The translations under genes were made by a program, and so were the position numbers. Source: Saccharothrix carnea (lineage in GTDB: Bacteria; Actinomycetota; Actinomycetes; Mycobacteriales; Pseudonocardiaceae). Taken from it: 64,000 bases of DNA. The DNA is taken from the NCBI RefSeq assembly GCF_003014735.1, contig NZ_PYAX01000009.1:310001-374000 (forward strand), written 5' to 3'. This document shows positions 42,089 through 50,389 of this stretch, in pieces. The notes beneath the pieces were generated by a model. That model did not search any database. It was not told where the DNA came from and saw only the letters and a list, made by a program, of their open reading frames with translations. Numbering within the stretch: the stretch's first letter is position 1; each line of letters begins with the position of its first letter.

Positions 42089-42652
42089 CTACGGCGTGCG
42101 TCCCAGCAGGGCGATCAGCCTGGTCTGCGGGTCGGCGTCGTCGGGCACCGGCACCGGCGGGTCGAACAGCCCGCTCGCCGCCCACGCCTCCGCGTTCGGC
42201 TCGATGTAGTCCAGCACCGCCTCGGCGAGGTCGGGGTCGACCCGCTCGTCCGCCCCGATGGCGCGGGCCAGGTCCCAGGCGTGCACGGCCAGGTCCGAGG
42301 TCATCTGCCAGCCGTACTCGACCGCCGTCGCCTTGCCGTAGCTCAGGCGCACCGGCTTGAGCAGCGCTTTCGGCGCGATCCACGCCTCGCGCGCCGCGGC
42401 CGCCGCCAGCACCCACGAGTGCAGCGGGTCGGTGCCGAGCTGGTCGCCGTCGAACCGGTCGCCCACCTGCTCGACCGTGCAGCCCGCCAGCAGTTCCGGC
42501 GCCCACAGCTGCTCTCTGACGAGGTGGTTGACCAGGTCGTGGACCGACCACTCCTTGCAGGGTGTGCCCCAGTCCCACTGCTCCGGGCGCACCTGGCGCA
42601 CCCGCGAGTCGAACTCCGTCATCGCGCGTCCGTGAGCCTCGATCAGATCCAC
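42089..42652 (-). CDS. TIGR03086-type / maleylpyruvate-isomerase N-domain protein
   Basis: The 187-residue protein is a DinB-like four-helix bundle: RVRQVRPEQWDWGTPCKEWS, VHDLVNHLVREQLWAPELL, then SDLAVHAWDLARAIG with the second His. The spaced His residues (VNHL, and AVHAWDLARA) form the predicted metal site. Such proteins in mycothiol producers often act as thiol-dependent enzymes, but the individual reaction is unknown. GTG 42652 is the only suitable start. Confidence 0.85.
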   Translation of the reverse strand: MDLIEAHGRAMTEFDSRVRQVRPEQWDWGTPCKEWSVHDLVNHLVREQLWAPELLAGCTVEQVGDRFDGDQLGTDPLHSWVLAAAAAREAWIAPKALLKPVRLSYGKATAVEYGWQMTSDLAVHAWDLARAIGADERVDPDLAEAVLDYIEPNAEAWAASGLFDPPVPVPDDADPQTRLIALLGRTP

Positions 42653-42803
42653 CCCACGAGTGCACCAAACGTTGAACCGGACCGCACCCCGAGGCTGTGG
42701 AGTAGGCCACTCGGCGGTATCGGGATTTCATCCAGTACACCCGTACGGCGTAGCGTGACCCGGTACGCCGACGGTGACATCGTTGACACCCAGGAGGAAC
42801 CAC

Positions 42804-44273
42804 GTGAGCGCCACGAGCGCCGTCTCCACCCCGCAGCGGGGCTTCTTCGGTCACCCCCGAGGACTGTCGACGCTGTTCTTCACCGAGCTGTGGGAGCGCT
42901 TCTCCTACTACGGGATGAAGGCGATCCTCGCCTACTACCTGTACCGCACCGCCGCCGAAGGCGGGCTCGGGCTCGACAAGAGCTTCGCGTTGTCGCTGGT
43001 CGCCATCTACGGCGCCTCGGTCTACATGTCCGGTGTCGCGGGCGGCTGGCTGGCCGACCGGGTGCTCGGCGGGCAGCGGGCCGTGTTCTACGGCGGCGTG
43101 CTGATCATGTTCGGGCACATCGCGCTGGCGCTGCCGATCGGCGTGACCGGCGTCTACACCGGCCTGATCCTGATCGTGCTGGGCACCGGCCTGCTCAAGC
43201 CGAACATCTCCACCGTGGTCGGCGGCCTGTACGACCAGCAGGACCCGCGCCGCGACTCCGGTTTCACGATCTTCTACATGGGCATCAACCTCGGCGGCTT
43301 CCTCGCGCCGCTGGTGTGCGGGTTCCTCGGCGAGACCTACGACTGGCACCTCGGCTTCGGCGCGGCGGCGGTCGGCATGGCGCTCGGCCTGGTCGTCTAC
43401 CGGCTCGGCAGGCGCGGCCTCGGTGACTCGGCCGCGACGCCGCCGTTCCCGCTGCCCGCCGAGGAGCGCGGCCGGGTGCTCGGCCGGGTTGTCGCCGTGA
43501 CGGTGGGCGTGGTGGGCGTGGTGGCGGCGCTGGTCGTGCTCGGGGTGCTGGGCGCCGAGGGCGTGATCAACCTGATCAGCCTGCTGTCGGTGCTGCTGCC
43601 GGTCGGCTACTTCGCGGTGATGATCCGCAGCCCGCGCACCACGCCGGTTGAGCGGTCGCGGGTGATCGCCTACATCCCGCTGTTCATCGCGGCGGCGATG
43701 TTCTGGCTGCTGTTCGAGCAGAGCGCGACGGTGATCGCCGCGTTCGCCGACACCAGGGTCGAGACCTCGTTCCTGGGGTTGGCGTTCCCGCCGTCGTTCA
43801 TCCAGTCGATCAACCCGGTGATGATCATCGCGGTGGCGCCGCTGTTCGCGCTGCTGTGGGTGCGGCTGGCCAAGCGCCAGCCCTCGACACCGCGCAAGTT
43901 CGGCTACGCGCTGCTGCTGGTGGGCCTGTCGTTCCTGTTGCTGATGGTCGCCAGCCAGGGCGAGGGGCGGGTGAGCTTCCTGTGGCTGGTGCTGATGTAC
44001 CTGGTCATGACCTGCGGCGAGCTGCTGCTGTCGCCGGTGGGCCTGTCCGTGACGACGAAGCTCGCGCCGCGCGCGTTCGCCTCGCAGACCATGGGCCTGT
44101 GGTTCCTCGCCACGGCGGCCGGTTCGGGTGTCGGCGCGATCGTGGTCCGGTTCTACAGCGACGAGAACGCGGTGGCGTACTTCGGCGTCCTGGGCACGGT
44201 GGCGATCGTTCTCGGTGTCGCGCTGGTCGCCTCGACGAAGGCCATCCACCGGTTGATGCGGGGCGTCGACTGA
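42804..44273 (+). CDS. POT-family proton-coupled oligopeptide transporter
   Basis: The 489-residue protein has 12-14 membrane helices and the POT signature ELWERFSYYGM (ExxER plus YYGM) in TM1, followed by YYLYRTAAEGGLGLDKSFAL and KPNISTVVGGLYDQQDPRRD. It imports di- and tripeptides with protons. GTG 42804 is preceded by AGGAGG (42792-42797), and TAGCGT at 42751-42756 is a -10 candidate. The secreted proteases encoded elsewhere in the window could supply substrates; that link is only suggestive. Confidence 0.93.
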   Translation: MSATSAVSTPQRGFFGHPRGLSTLFFTELWERFSYYGMKAILAYYLYRTAAEGGLGLDKSFALSLVAIYGASVYMSGVAGGWLADRVLGGQRAVFYGGVLIMFGHIALALPIGVTGVYTGLILIVLGTGLLKPNISTVVGGLYDQQDPRRDSGFTIFYMGINLGGFLAPLVCGFLGETYDWHLGFGAAAVGMALGLVVYRLGRRGLGDSAATPPFPLPAEERGRVLGRVVAVTVGVVGVVAALVVLGVLGAEGVINLISLLSVLLPVGYFAVMIRSPRTTPVERSRVIAYIPLFIAAAMFWLLFEQSATVIAAFADTRVETSFLGLAFPPSFIQSINPVMIIAVAPLFALLWVRLAKRQPSTPRKFGYALLLVGLSFLLLMVASQGEGRVSFLWLVLMYLVMTCGELLLSPVGLSVTTKLAPRAFASQTMGLWFLATAAGSGVGAIVVRFYSDENAVAYFGVLGTVAIVLGVALVASTKAIHRLMRGVD

Positions 44274-44283
44274 CGTGCCGCCC

Positions 44284-44312
44284 GGTGAGGGGCGCCCCGT
44301 GCGCCCCTCACC
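44284..44312. terminator. Bidirectional terminator between POT transporter and NmrA-like gene
   Basis: GGTGAGGGGCGC (44284-44295) pairs perfectly with GCGCCCCTCACC (44301-44312) across the loop CCCGT. It lies 10 nt after the transporter stop and 7 nt before the convergent gene's stop. Confidence 0.85.
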
Positions 44313-44319
44313 GAGCCGC

Positions 44320-45135
44320 TCACTTGAACGCCGCGGCGTTGCGTGCCGCCCAGTCGGCGAAGGAACCGGCGGGGCGGCCGAGGACCCGTTCGACGTCCGG
44401 GCTCACCCGCTGCTCGTCGGCGGTCGGCGTGCCGAGGATGTCCAAGGTGGCGTCGGCGATCACCTCGGGCATGAACGCCGTCATCCCGGCCCTGGCCTCG
44501 GCCCGGCTCAGCTCCACGAACCGCACCGGCTCGCCCACCGCGTCCCCGATCGCCGCGACCTGCTGCCGCGGCGTGATCGCCTCCGGCCCGGTCAGCACGT
44601 AGGTCTGCCCGCCGTGACCCGCCTCCCGCAACGCCGCGGCGGCGACCCCGGCGATGTCGTCCGGGTCGATGACGGGCAGCGCCACGTCGGCGAACGGCGC
44701 CGCCGCCGACCGCTGCTCCCGGATCGTCCCGGCCCACGCGTAGCTGTTCGACGCGAACCCGCCCGGCCGCAGCACCGTCCACTCCAGGTCCGACCGCGTG
44801 ACCGCCTCTTCGAGGTCCGGCGCGTGCCGTCCCGTCCCCACACCCTGCGAGGACAGCAGCACGACCCGCTCGACGTCACGCGCGAGTTCCAGCACGGCAC
44901 CCAGCGCGGCGCCGTTGTTCGCCGTGAAGTCGCCCGAGGCCAGCAGGAACAGCGCCGTGGCGCCCTCCAACGCGGGCGTGAGGCTCTCCGGCCTCGTCAG
45001 GTCCGCCCGCACGTGGCGCACACCGGGCCGCGCCGACGCACCGCGCGACACGGTCGTCACCTGCTCGCCCGCCTCGACCAGCGCCCGCACCAGCGGCCGG
45101 CCGACGTTCCCGGTCGCACCCGTCACCACGATCAT
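44320..45135 (-). CDS. NmrA-like NAD(P)H-binding oxidoreductase/redox sensor
   Basis: The 271-residue atypical short-chain dehydrogenase starts MIVVTGATGNVGRPLVRALV, with the TGATGxxGR dinucleotide loop, and has LSSQGVGTGRHAPDLEEAV and LRPGGFASNSYAW. The Tyr-x3-Lys catalytic pair of classical SDRs is absent, as in NmrA/azoreductase-like members. It is divergent from an HxlR regulator, a standard pairing for electrophile- or redox-inducible NmrA-like genes. Confidence 0.9.
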   Translation of the reverse strand: MIVVTGATGNVGRPLVRALVEAGEQVTTVSRGASARPGVRHVRADLTRPESLTPALEGATALFLLASGDFTANNGAALGAVLELARDVERVVLLSSQGVGTGRHAPDLEEAVTRSDLEWTVLRPGGFASNSYAWAGTIREQRSAAAPFADVALPVIDPDDIAGVAAAALREAGHGGQTYVLTGPEAITPRQQVAAIGDAVGEPVRFVELSRAEARAGMTAFMPEVIADATLDILGTPTADEQRVSPDVERVLGRPAGSFADWAARNAAAFK

Positions 45136-45187
45136 GATCGCTCCCGTTGTCGTGTCGTTCGTACGACGGGAACGCTACTTTCCTCGA

Positions 45188-45202
45188 TATAGTAGGTACC
45201 TA
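45188..45202. promoter_or_regulatory. Overlapping divergent -10 elements and palindrome at the HxlR/NmrA gap
   Basis: TATAGT (45188-45193, plus strand) is a -10-like hexamer toward the HxlR gene, and TACTAT on the minus strand overlaps it toward the NmrA-like gene. The perfect palindrome TAGGTACCTA (45193-45202) overlaps both. HxlR proteins bind GTAC-containing palindromes, so this is a likely operator for both genes. Confidence 0.55.
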
Positions 45203-45230
45203 GAGGTAAGTAACGTGGAAGGGGTCTGAT

Positions 45231-45605
45231 GTGACCAGTGGCACAACCTCCGACCCGGAGCTGGCCTGTCCCATCGCGCCGGTGGTGGACCTGGTGTTCA
45301 GCCGCTGGACGACCCCGATCCTGTGGGCGTTGAACGAATACGGCCGGCAGCGGTTCGGTGAGTTGGCGCACCGCATCACCACGATCACGCCCAAGGTGCT
45401 GACCCAGCGGCTGAGGCAGTTGGAGCGCGACGGTCTCGTCGTGCGCACCTATCACGCCGAAATGCCGCCCCGGGTGGAGTACGAGATCAGCGAACTCGGG
45501 CGCAGCCTCGCCCCGTTGTTCGCACACCTGGCCGAGTGGTCGGCGGAGAACCTGGAAAAGGTCGAGCGGGCCCGTCACGCGCACGACGCCAAGAATCCGC
45601 ACTAA
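45231..45605 (+). CDS. HxlR-family transcriptional regulator
   Basis: The 124-residue protein has the HxlR winged-helix pattern: ACPIAPVVDLVFSRWTTPIL with an early cysteine, RQRFGELAHRITTITPKVLT, QRLRQLERDGLVVRTYHAEM, and PPRVEYEISELGRSL. The N-terminal Cys is the redox or aldehyde sensor in characterised relatives. Start GTG 45231. It probably represses itself and the divergent NmrA-like gene. Confidence 0.92.
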   Translation: MTSGTTSDPELACPIAPVVDLVFSRWTTPILWALNEYGRQRFGELAHRITTITPKVLTQRLRQLERDGLVVRTYHAEMPPRVEYEISELGRSLAPLFAHLAEWSAENLEKVERARHAHDAKNPH

Positions 45606-45687
45606 TGCGGAAAGGGCGCAACGACCCGCCGCGGCGGCGGTGCGGCGGGTCGACGCGCGGTACCAGCATGCACCACATTCCTGAGGC

Positions 45688-46986
45688 TCAGCTGATGGTT
45701 TCCACGATCGGGTGTTGTTTTTTCGCGCCGGTGGTCACCGGGAGCTGCGCCGCACCCCGGATGACCCGTGACGGTCGGCGGCGCACCGGGCCCGCCGCTC
45801 TCAGGTCCGGGAACCGGCGGAACAGGCCGCGCAGTGCCGCCGCGCCCTCCATCCGGGCCAGGCCCGCGCCGAGGCAGTAGTGGATGCCGGACGAGAACGC
45901 GAGGTGCTCGCGCACGTCCGCGCGGCCCGGGTCGAACCGGTGCGGGTCGGCGAACACCGACGGGTCCCGGTTGGCCGCCGCCAGCATCAGCATGACCGGC
46001 GTGCCCTTGGCCAGCCGGATCCCGGCGACCTCGGTCGACTCGAACGGCACCCGCACCGTGTACTGCACCGGAGGGTCGTGCCGCAGCGTCTCCTCCACGA
46101 CGGCGTCGGCGTAGCCGGGGTCGGCGAGCAGCCGCTCGCGCACCTCGGGGTGCCCGAGCACCGCAAGCACCGAGTTGCCGATCAAGTTGACCGTGGTCTC
46201 GAAACCGGCCACCAGCAGCAGTTCCGTGGTGGCGATCAGGTCCTCGCGGGTCAGGTCGTCGTGCGCCACCAGCGCGGACACGACGTCGTCCCCGCCGGGG
46301 TGCCGCCGCCGATGCGCGATCAGGTCGTCCAGGAACGCCTCGAACTCGCGCAACGCCGCTTGCAGCGCCCGCAGCTCACGCAGGTCCCGCACGCCGTCGA
46401 GCGCGTTGACCAACGCGCTGCCCCACCGGGCGAACGTCGCGTGGTCCGCGCCCGGCACGCCGAGCAGGTCGGCGATCACCTGGATCGGCACCCTGGCCGC
46501 GAAGTCGCCGACGAGGTCGAACGTGCGCCGGTCCGCCACCTCGTCCAGGTACTCCTCGACCACCCGCTCGACGGTCGCGGTCTGCGCGCGCAGCCCGCGT
46601 GGCGTGAACCAGGGCGCGACCAGCCGCCGCAGCCGGGTGTGGTCGGGCGGGTTGCGCACCAGGAACGACTCCTCGACCGGGTTGACCAGCCGCCGTCCGT
46701 CGAGCTGGACCGACGAGTCGACCGGTGACAGCGCGCCCGCGGGCAGCGGGCCGAACCCGGGATCGCGCAGCACTCGCGCGCACAACTCGTGCGACGCGGT
46801 GAGGTACAGGCCCATCTTGGTCTTCACCAGCACGCCTTGCCGGCGCACCGACTCGTACACCGGGTAGGGGTCGCGGGTCGGGCTGAGCCCGAGCAACCGG
46901 GCGGCGGGATCGCCGAGGAGGGCTTGCGCCCGGACTACGGCGCGCCCCAGGAACAGCAGCGTCGCGTTCTTCACCGTGGACGGCAT
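45688..46986 (-). CDS. Cytochrome P450
   Basis: The 432-residue class I bacterial P450 has the I-helix oxygen-activating motif AGFETT, the K-helix EETLR (ExxR) and heme loop FSSGIHYCLGAGLAR with the Cys ligand. Substrate entry region VNPVEESFLVRNPPDHTRLR is normal. ATG 46986 (MPSTVKNATLLFLGRAV) is taken as start. An N-terminal hydrophobic stretch is slightly longer than usual. No ferredoxin gene is adjacent. The substrate is unknown. Confidence 0.92.
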   Translation of the reverse strand: MPSTVKNATLLFLGRAVVRAQALLGDPAARLLGLSPTRDPYPVYESVRRQGVLVKTKMGLYLTASHELCARVLRDPGFGPLPAGALSPVDSSVQLDGRRLVNPVEESFLVRNPPDHTRLRRLVAPWFTPRGLRAQTATVERVVEEYLDEVADRRTFDLVGDFAARVPIQVIADLLGVPGADHATFARWGSALVNALDGVRDLRELRALQAALREFEAFLDDLIAHRRRHPGGDDVVSALVAHDDLTREDLIATTELLLVAGFETTVNLIGNSVLAVLGHPEVRERLLADPGYADAVVEETLRHDPPVQYTVRVPFESTEVAGIRLAKGTPVMLMLAAANRDPSVFADPHRFDPGRADVREHLAFSSGIHYCLGAGLARMEGAAALRGLFRRFPDLRAAGPVRRRPSRVIRGAAQLPVTTGAKKQHPIVETIS

Positions 46987-47096
46987 GCCACCACGGTGGC
47001 GTGAACGCGAGAAAGGTTCAAGCTCGGTCGTCGACGCCGGACGGCCGCGGAAAACGGATCGCCGCACCGGACCGGGCCGAACTACGCTCCCGCCCG

Positions 47097-47579
47097 ATGA
47101 CCACCGTGCTCTGGCTCCTCGGCCCGTCCGGCGTCGGCAAGTCGACGGTCGGCTGGCGGCTCCACCGCCTCCTCGACCGCGGCTCCTACGTCGACGCCGA
47201 CCAGCTGGGCCTGTGCTACCCGTCGAACGCCGACGACCCGGAGAACCACCGGATCAAGTCGAGCGCGCTCGGCGCGTTGTGGCCGGAGTTCAAGGGCTCG
47301 CCGCTCATCGTCTCCGGCTTCCTCAACACCCCCGGGGAAGCCCGCCTGTACACCGATCGCCTGCCCGGCGCGGACATCACGCTGTGCCGGTTGCGGGTGG
47401 ACCACGCCGAGCTGCGCGCCCGCTTCCTGGGCCGCGGCTGGCTCCCCGGGCACGTCGACCAGGCGCTCGACGACGCCGACGCGCTGGAACGCGCCGACTT
47501 CGCCGACTTCACCGTCGACACGGACGGGCGGGCACCCGCCGAGATCGCCGCGGAGATCCGGGAGAGGTGGGCCGCGTGA
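47097..47579 (+). CDS. P-loop kinase-like ATPase, first of a tandem pair
   Basis: The 160-residue protein begins MTTVLWLLGPSGVGKSTVGW with a Walker A motif GPSGVGKST, then YVDADQLGLCYP as a Walker-B-like acidic strand, and a C-terminal lid ERADFADFTVDTDG. The size and layout are those of shikimate-kinase-like/AAA-33 small kinases. ATG 47097 follows TACGCT by 8 nt, so the mRNA may be leaderless. Its stop overlaps the start of a second, homologous P-loop gene. The phosphate acceptor is unknown. Confidence 0.82.
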   Translation: MTTVLWLLGPSGVGKSTVGWRLHRLLDRGSYVDADQLGLCYPSNADDPENHRIKSSALGALWPEFKGSPLIVSGFLNTPGEARLYTDRLPGADITLCRLRVDHAELRARFLGRGWLPGHVDQALDDADALERADFADFTVDTDGRAPAEIAAEIRERWAA

Positions 47580-48067
47580 CCGTCCTGTGGATCACCGGGC
47601 CGCGTGCCGTCGGCAAGTCGACCGTGGGCTGGGAGGTGTTCACCCGCCTCTTCGCACACACCAGAACGGCCTACGTCGACCTGGCCCAGATCACCTTCGC
47701 CGCACCGCCGCTGGACGTGGCGGCGAAGGGACGGCGGCTCGACGCCGTCCGACGCGTCTACCGCGAGGCGGGCGCACAACACCTGGTCGTCACCGGCGAA
47801 CTCGAGAACGTCCCGCCGGAGGCGAAGGTGTGCTCGCTGTTCGCGGGCCCCGACGAGCTCGTGGCACGCCTGCTCCTGCGCGGCGCGGGCAAGGGGCCGG
47901 CGATCCCCGGCGACGACCTCCGCGGCCTGCCCGAGGAGGACCTGCGCCGCCTGGCCGTCCCCACCGTCGTGCTGGACGCCGACCTCGTGGTCGACACCGG
48001 TGGCCGGGAGGTCGGGGAGATCGCCGACGAGATCCTGGACTGCTTCTTCCCCGACCTCGGCGCCTAA
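47576..48067 (+). CDS. P-loop kinase-like ATPase, second of a tandem pair
   Basis: The 163-residue protein starts at GTG 47576 (MTVLWITGPRAVGKSTVGWE) and is a paralogue of the preceding gene product: the first 20 residues share the pattern TVLW-TGP-VGKSTVGW. It has Walker A GPRAVGKST, AYVDLAQITFAAPP, and a terminal TVVLDADLVVDTGGREVGEI segment. The GTGA overlap indicates co-translation, and the pair may form a heterodimer. The function is unknown. It converges on a P450 gene, overlapping it by 4 nt. Confidence 0.82.
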   Translation: MTVLWITGPRAVGKSTVGWEVFTRLFAHTRTAYVDLAQITFAAPPLDVAAKGRRLDAVRRVYREAGAQHLVVTGELENVPPEAKVCSLFAGPDELVARLLLRGAGKGPAIPGDDLRGLPEEDLRRLAVPTVVLDADLVVDTGGREVGEIADEILDCFFPDLGA

Positions 48068-49239
48068 CGCCGTCGGACGACCAGTGACGCCAAGCGCCAC
48101 GTGCCGCCGTCCGGCGTCCGGCGCGGCGTTCCCGCCGACGCGAGGTCCGGGAACCGCTCCAGCACGGCCGACAGCGCCACCTGCGTCTGCACCCGCGCGA
48201 ACGCGGCGCCGAGGCAGAAGTGCGCGCCGTGCGAGTAGCCGAGGTGGCCGGTCGACGGCGTGCGCGTGACGTCCAGCCGGTCCGGCTCGGCGTAGACCCG
48301 GGGGTCGCGATTGGCCGACACGATCGCCGTCATCACCCGCTCGCCCTTGCCGATCACCACGTCGCCGAAGCCCACCTCTTCCCGCGTGAACCGGGGCACG
48401 GTCAGCAGCTGCGGGCCGACCCACCGCGTCAGCTCCTCCACCGCGCGCGGCACCAGGCCCGGGTCCGCCCGCAGCGCCGCGAGCTGGTCGGGGTGGGTGA
48501 GCAGCGCGTCGAGACCGTTGACGATGAGGTTGGTCGGCGTCTGCCCGGCGATCACCAACTGCCACACCAGGGTCACCAGCTCCGCTTCGGTGAAGCGGTC
48601 GCCGTCCTCGTCGCGCACGCGCAGCAGCTGGGAGATCAGGTCGTCACCCGGTGAGGTCCGGCGCAGCTCGACGGCCTCGATCGCGCCCTCGATCACACCC
48701 GGGATCGCGGCGAGGAACCCCGGCCCGTAGCCGCTCACCACGGCCACCCCGAACTCGCGCCACCGCGGCCGGTGCTCGACCGGGATGCCCACCAGCTCGC
48801 AGATCACGTCCATCGGCAACGGGCGGGCGAAGTGCTCCAGGAGGTCGACGGTGTCGCCGTCCGGCAGGGCGTCGAGCAGCGCGGCCACGATCGCCTCGAT
48901 CCGCGGCCGGAACTCCTCCGCCCGGCGCGCGGTGAACGCGGGCGCGGCCAGCCTGCGCAGCCGGAGGTGCTCGGGACCGTTCATCTCGGACATCGTGCGC
49001 AGGTACGGCTTGCAGTGCTCGGGGACGCCCGGCAGGCCCTGGAAGCTGTTCGCGTTCAGCTCGAAGCGCGGGTCGGCGAGCATCGCCTTGGCGTCCTCGT
49101 GCCGGGTGAGGACCCACATGTCGCCCATGCCGGGCACGGTCATCCGCGCCACCGGGCACCGCTCGCGGGCCTGGCCGTAGGCGGTGAACGGGTCGAGCAG
49201 CACCTCGGGCTTGGTGGGGTCGATCTCGGGAACGGTCAA
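48064..49239 (-). CDS. Cytochrome P450 with atypical oxygen-activating motif
   Basis: The 391-residue P450 has EELTR (ExxR) and a heme loop YSHGAHFCLGAAFAR with the Cys ligand. Its I-helix reads WQLVIAGQTPTNLIVNG, so the acid of the usual AG-x-[DE]-T motif is replaced by Thr and the next Thr by Pro. This resembles biosynthetic AGHEPT-type P450s but lacks the acid. TTG 49239 is taken as start because GGAGG lies 6 nt upstream; in-frame upstream ATGs lie inside the operator. The gene is divergent from a TetR regulator. Confidence 0.88.
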   Translation of the reverse strand: MTVPEIDPTKPEVLLDPFTAYGQARERCPVARMTVPGMGDMWVLTRHEDAKAMLADPRFELNANSFQGLPGVPEHCKPYLRTMSEMNGPEHLRLRRLAAPAFTARRAEEFRPRIEAIVAALLDALPDGDTVDLLEHFARPLPMDVICELVGIPVEHRPRWREFGVAVVSGYGPGFLAAIPGVIEGAIEAVELRRTSPGDDLISQLLRVRDEDGDRFTEAELVTLVWQLVIAGQTPTNLIVNGLDALLTHPDQLAALRADPGLVPRAVEELTRWVGPQLLTVPRFTREEVGFGDVVIGKGERVMTAIVSANRDPRVYAEPDRLDVTRTPSTGHLGYSHGAHFCLGAAFARVQTQVALSAVLERFPDLASAGTPRRTPDGGTWRLASLVVRRR

Positions 49240-49261
49240 CGCGAACCTCCGGATGTTCAGA

Positions 49262-49282
49262 TCAGATGTTCTCATCATCTGA
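49262..49282. promoter_or_regulatory. Inverted-repeat operator between P450 and TetR genes
   Basis: TCAGATG (49262-49268) and CATCTGA (49276-49282) form a perfect 7-bp inverted repeat with a 7-nt spacer in the 91-nt divergent gap. TCAGAT also occurs as a shifted half-site just upstream (49257). It is the likely binding site of the adjacent TetR protein. Confidence 0.6.
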
Positions 49283-49330
49283 ATGGTCACGGTATCTTGG
49301 CCGCGCGAGGCCTGGCAAACGGGGAGCGTG

Positions 49331-50389
49331 ATGGCGCGGCTGAGCAGGGCGGAGGCGCAGGAGCGCAACCGGGCGCGGGTGCTGGACGCCGCCCGCGCCG
49401 AGTTCGCCGAACGCGGATTCCGGGACGCCAAGATCGACACGATCGCGCAGCGCGCCGAGCTGACCCGGGGCGCGGTGTACTCGAACTTCCCCGGCAAGCG
49501 CGCCCTCTACTTCGCGGTGCTGGCCGACCTCGCGGAACGGGCGACCGCGCCGGCGAACCCGCAACGCGGCTCGAACCGGCGCGAAGCGCTCGGCGCGCTG
49601 GCCCGTGCGTGGGTGATGTCGCTCAGCCACGACGCGTTGGCCCGGGACTTCCTGCCCGAGGTGGCCGCCGAGGAGGTGACGCGCCGTCCGTTCACGCAGT
49701 TGATGAAGCTGGACGCGCTGCTGCTCAGCCTCGCGCTGGAAGCGCTCGACCCGGTCGTGCCGCCGCCCGACGCGCCGCCGATCCGGATGGTCCGCCTCGC
49801 CGAGGTCGTGCTCGCCGCGCTGCACGGCGCGAGCGGGCTGGCCACCGCGGCGCCCGGTTTCCTGGAGCCGTTCGACGTGATCAGCGCGTGCGAGCAGCTC
49901 GCCGGCCTGGAGCTGAACGACTGGTGGGCACCGCCTCCCGCGGCCGTGGTGGTGGGGGAGGACCGGCCGTGGGCGCCGCCGACCGCTCTCGACCTCGTGC
50001 GCGGGTCGGACGTGACGCCGGACGACGACGGCGTGGTGGTCGTGCTGGGGCTGAACCGCCTGGCCGCCGTGGAGGAAGCGGTGCGCGCCGGCGCGCGGGT
50101 GACCCTCGTGATGGTGACCGGCACGCCGGGGGAGCTGGCACCGTTGGCGCGCTTGGTGTTGGCGCGGCTGTGCGTGAGCCTGCGGCAGGCGTTCCCGGTC
50201 GGGTCCTGGCCCCGGCTGCGGGTGGTGTGCGACGAGACCGGCGCCGTGGCGGGTGCGGCAGGTGTGCCGTCGGTGAGCGACGAGACCGAGGTCGCGATCC
50301 GCGTCGAGGGCGGCCGGGTGGTGGCGCGGGCCGAGGGGTCAGGCGCGGGTCACGCGGTCAGTGCCCGGGCGCGGGTGCCGCGGACCTAG
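49331..50389 (+). CDS. Long TetR-family regulator with an extra C-terminal domain
   Basis: The N-terminal TetR helix-turn-helix is clear (RARVLDAARAEFAERGFRDA, IDTIAQRAELTRGAVYSNFP), followed by a normal ligand-binding region to about residue 195. The protein then continues to 352 residues, nearly twice the usual length, with an alternating strand/helix segment (GVVVVLGLNRLAAVEEAVRA; ARVTLVMVTGTPGELAPLAR; LRVVCDETGAVAGAAGV; EVAIRVEGGRVVARAEG). This looks like a thioredoxin-fold or nucleotide-binding module, but I cannot assign it. Start ATG 49331 with GGGGAG. It is divergent from the atypical P450 and overlaps the convergent thioesterase gene by 32 nt. Confidence 0.85.
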   Translation: MARLSRAEAQERNRARVLDAARAEFAERGFRDAKIDTIAQRAELTRGAVYSNFPGKRALYFAVLADLAERATAPANPQRGSNRREALGALARAWVMSLSHDALARDFLPEVAAEEVTRRPFTQLMKLDALLLSLALEALDPVVPPPDAPPIRMVRLAEVVLAALHGASGLATAAPGFLEPFDVISACEQLAGLELNDWWAPPPAAVVVGEDRPWAPPTALDLVRGSDVTPDDDGVVVVLGLNRLAAVEEAVRAGARVTLVMVTGTPGELAPLARLVLARLCVSLRQAFPVGSWPRLRVVCDETGAVAGAAGVPSVSDETEVAIRVEGGRVVARAEGSGAGHAVSARARVPRT

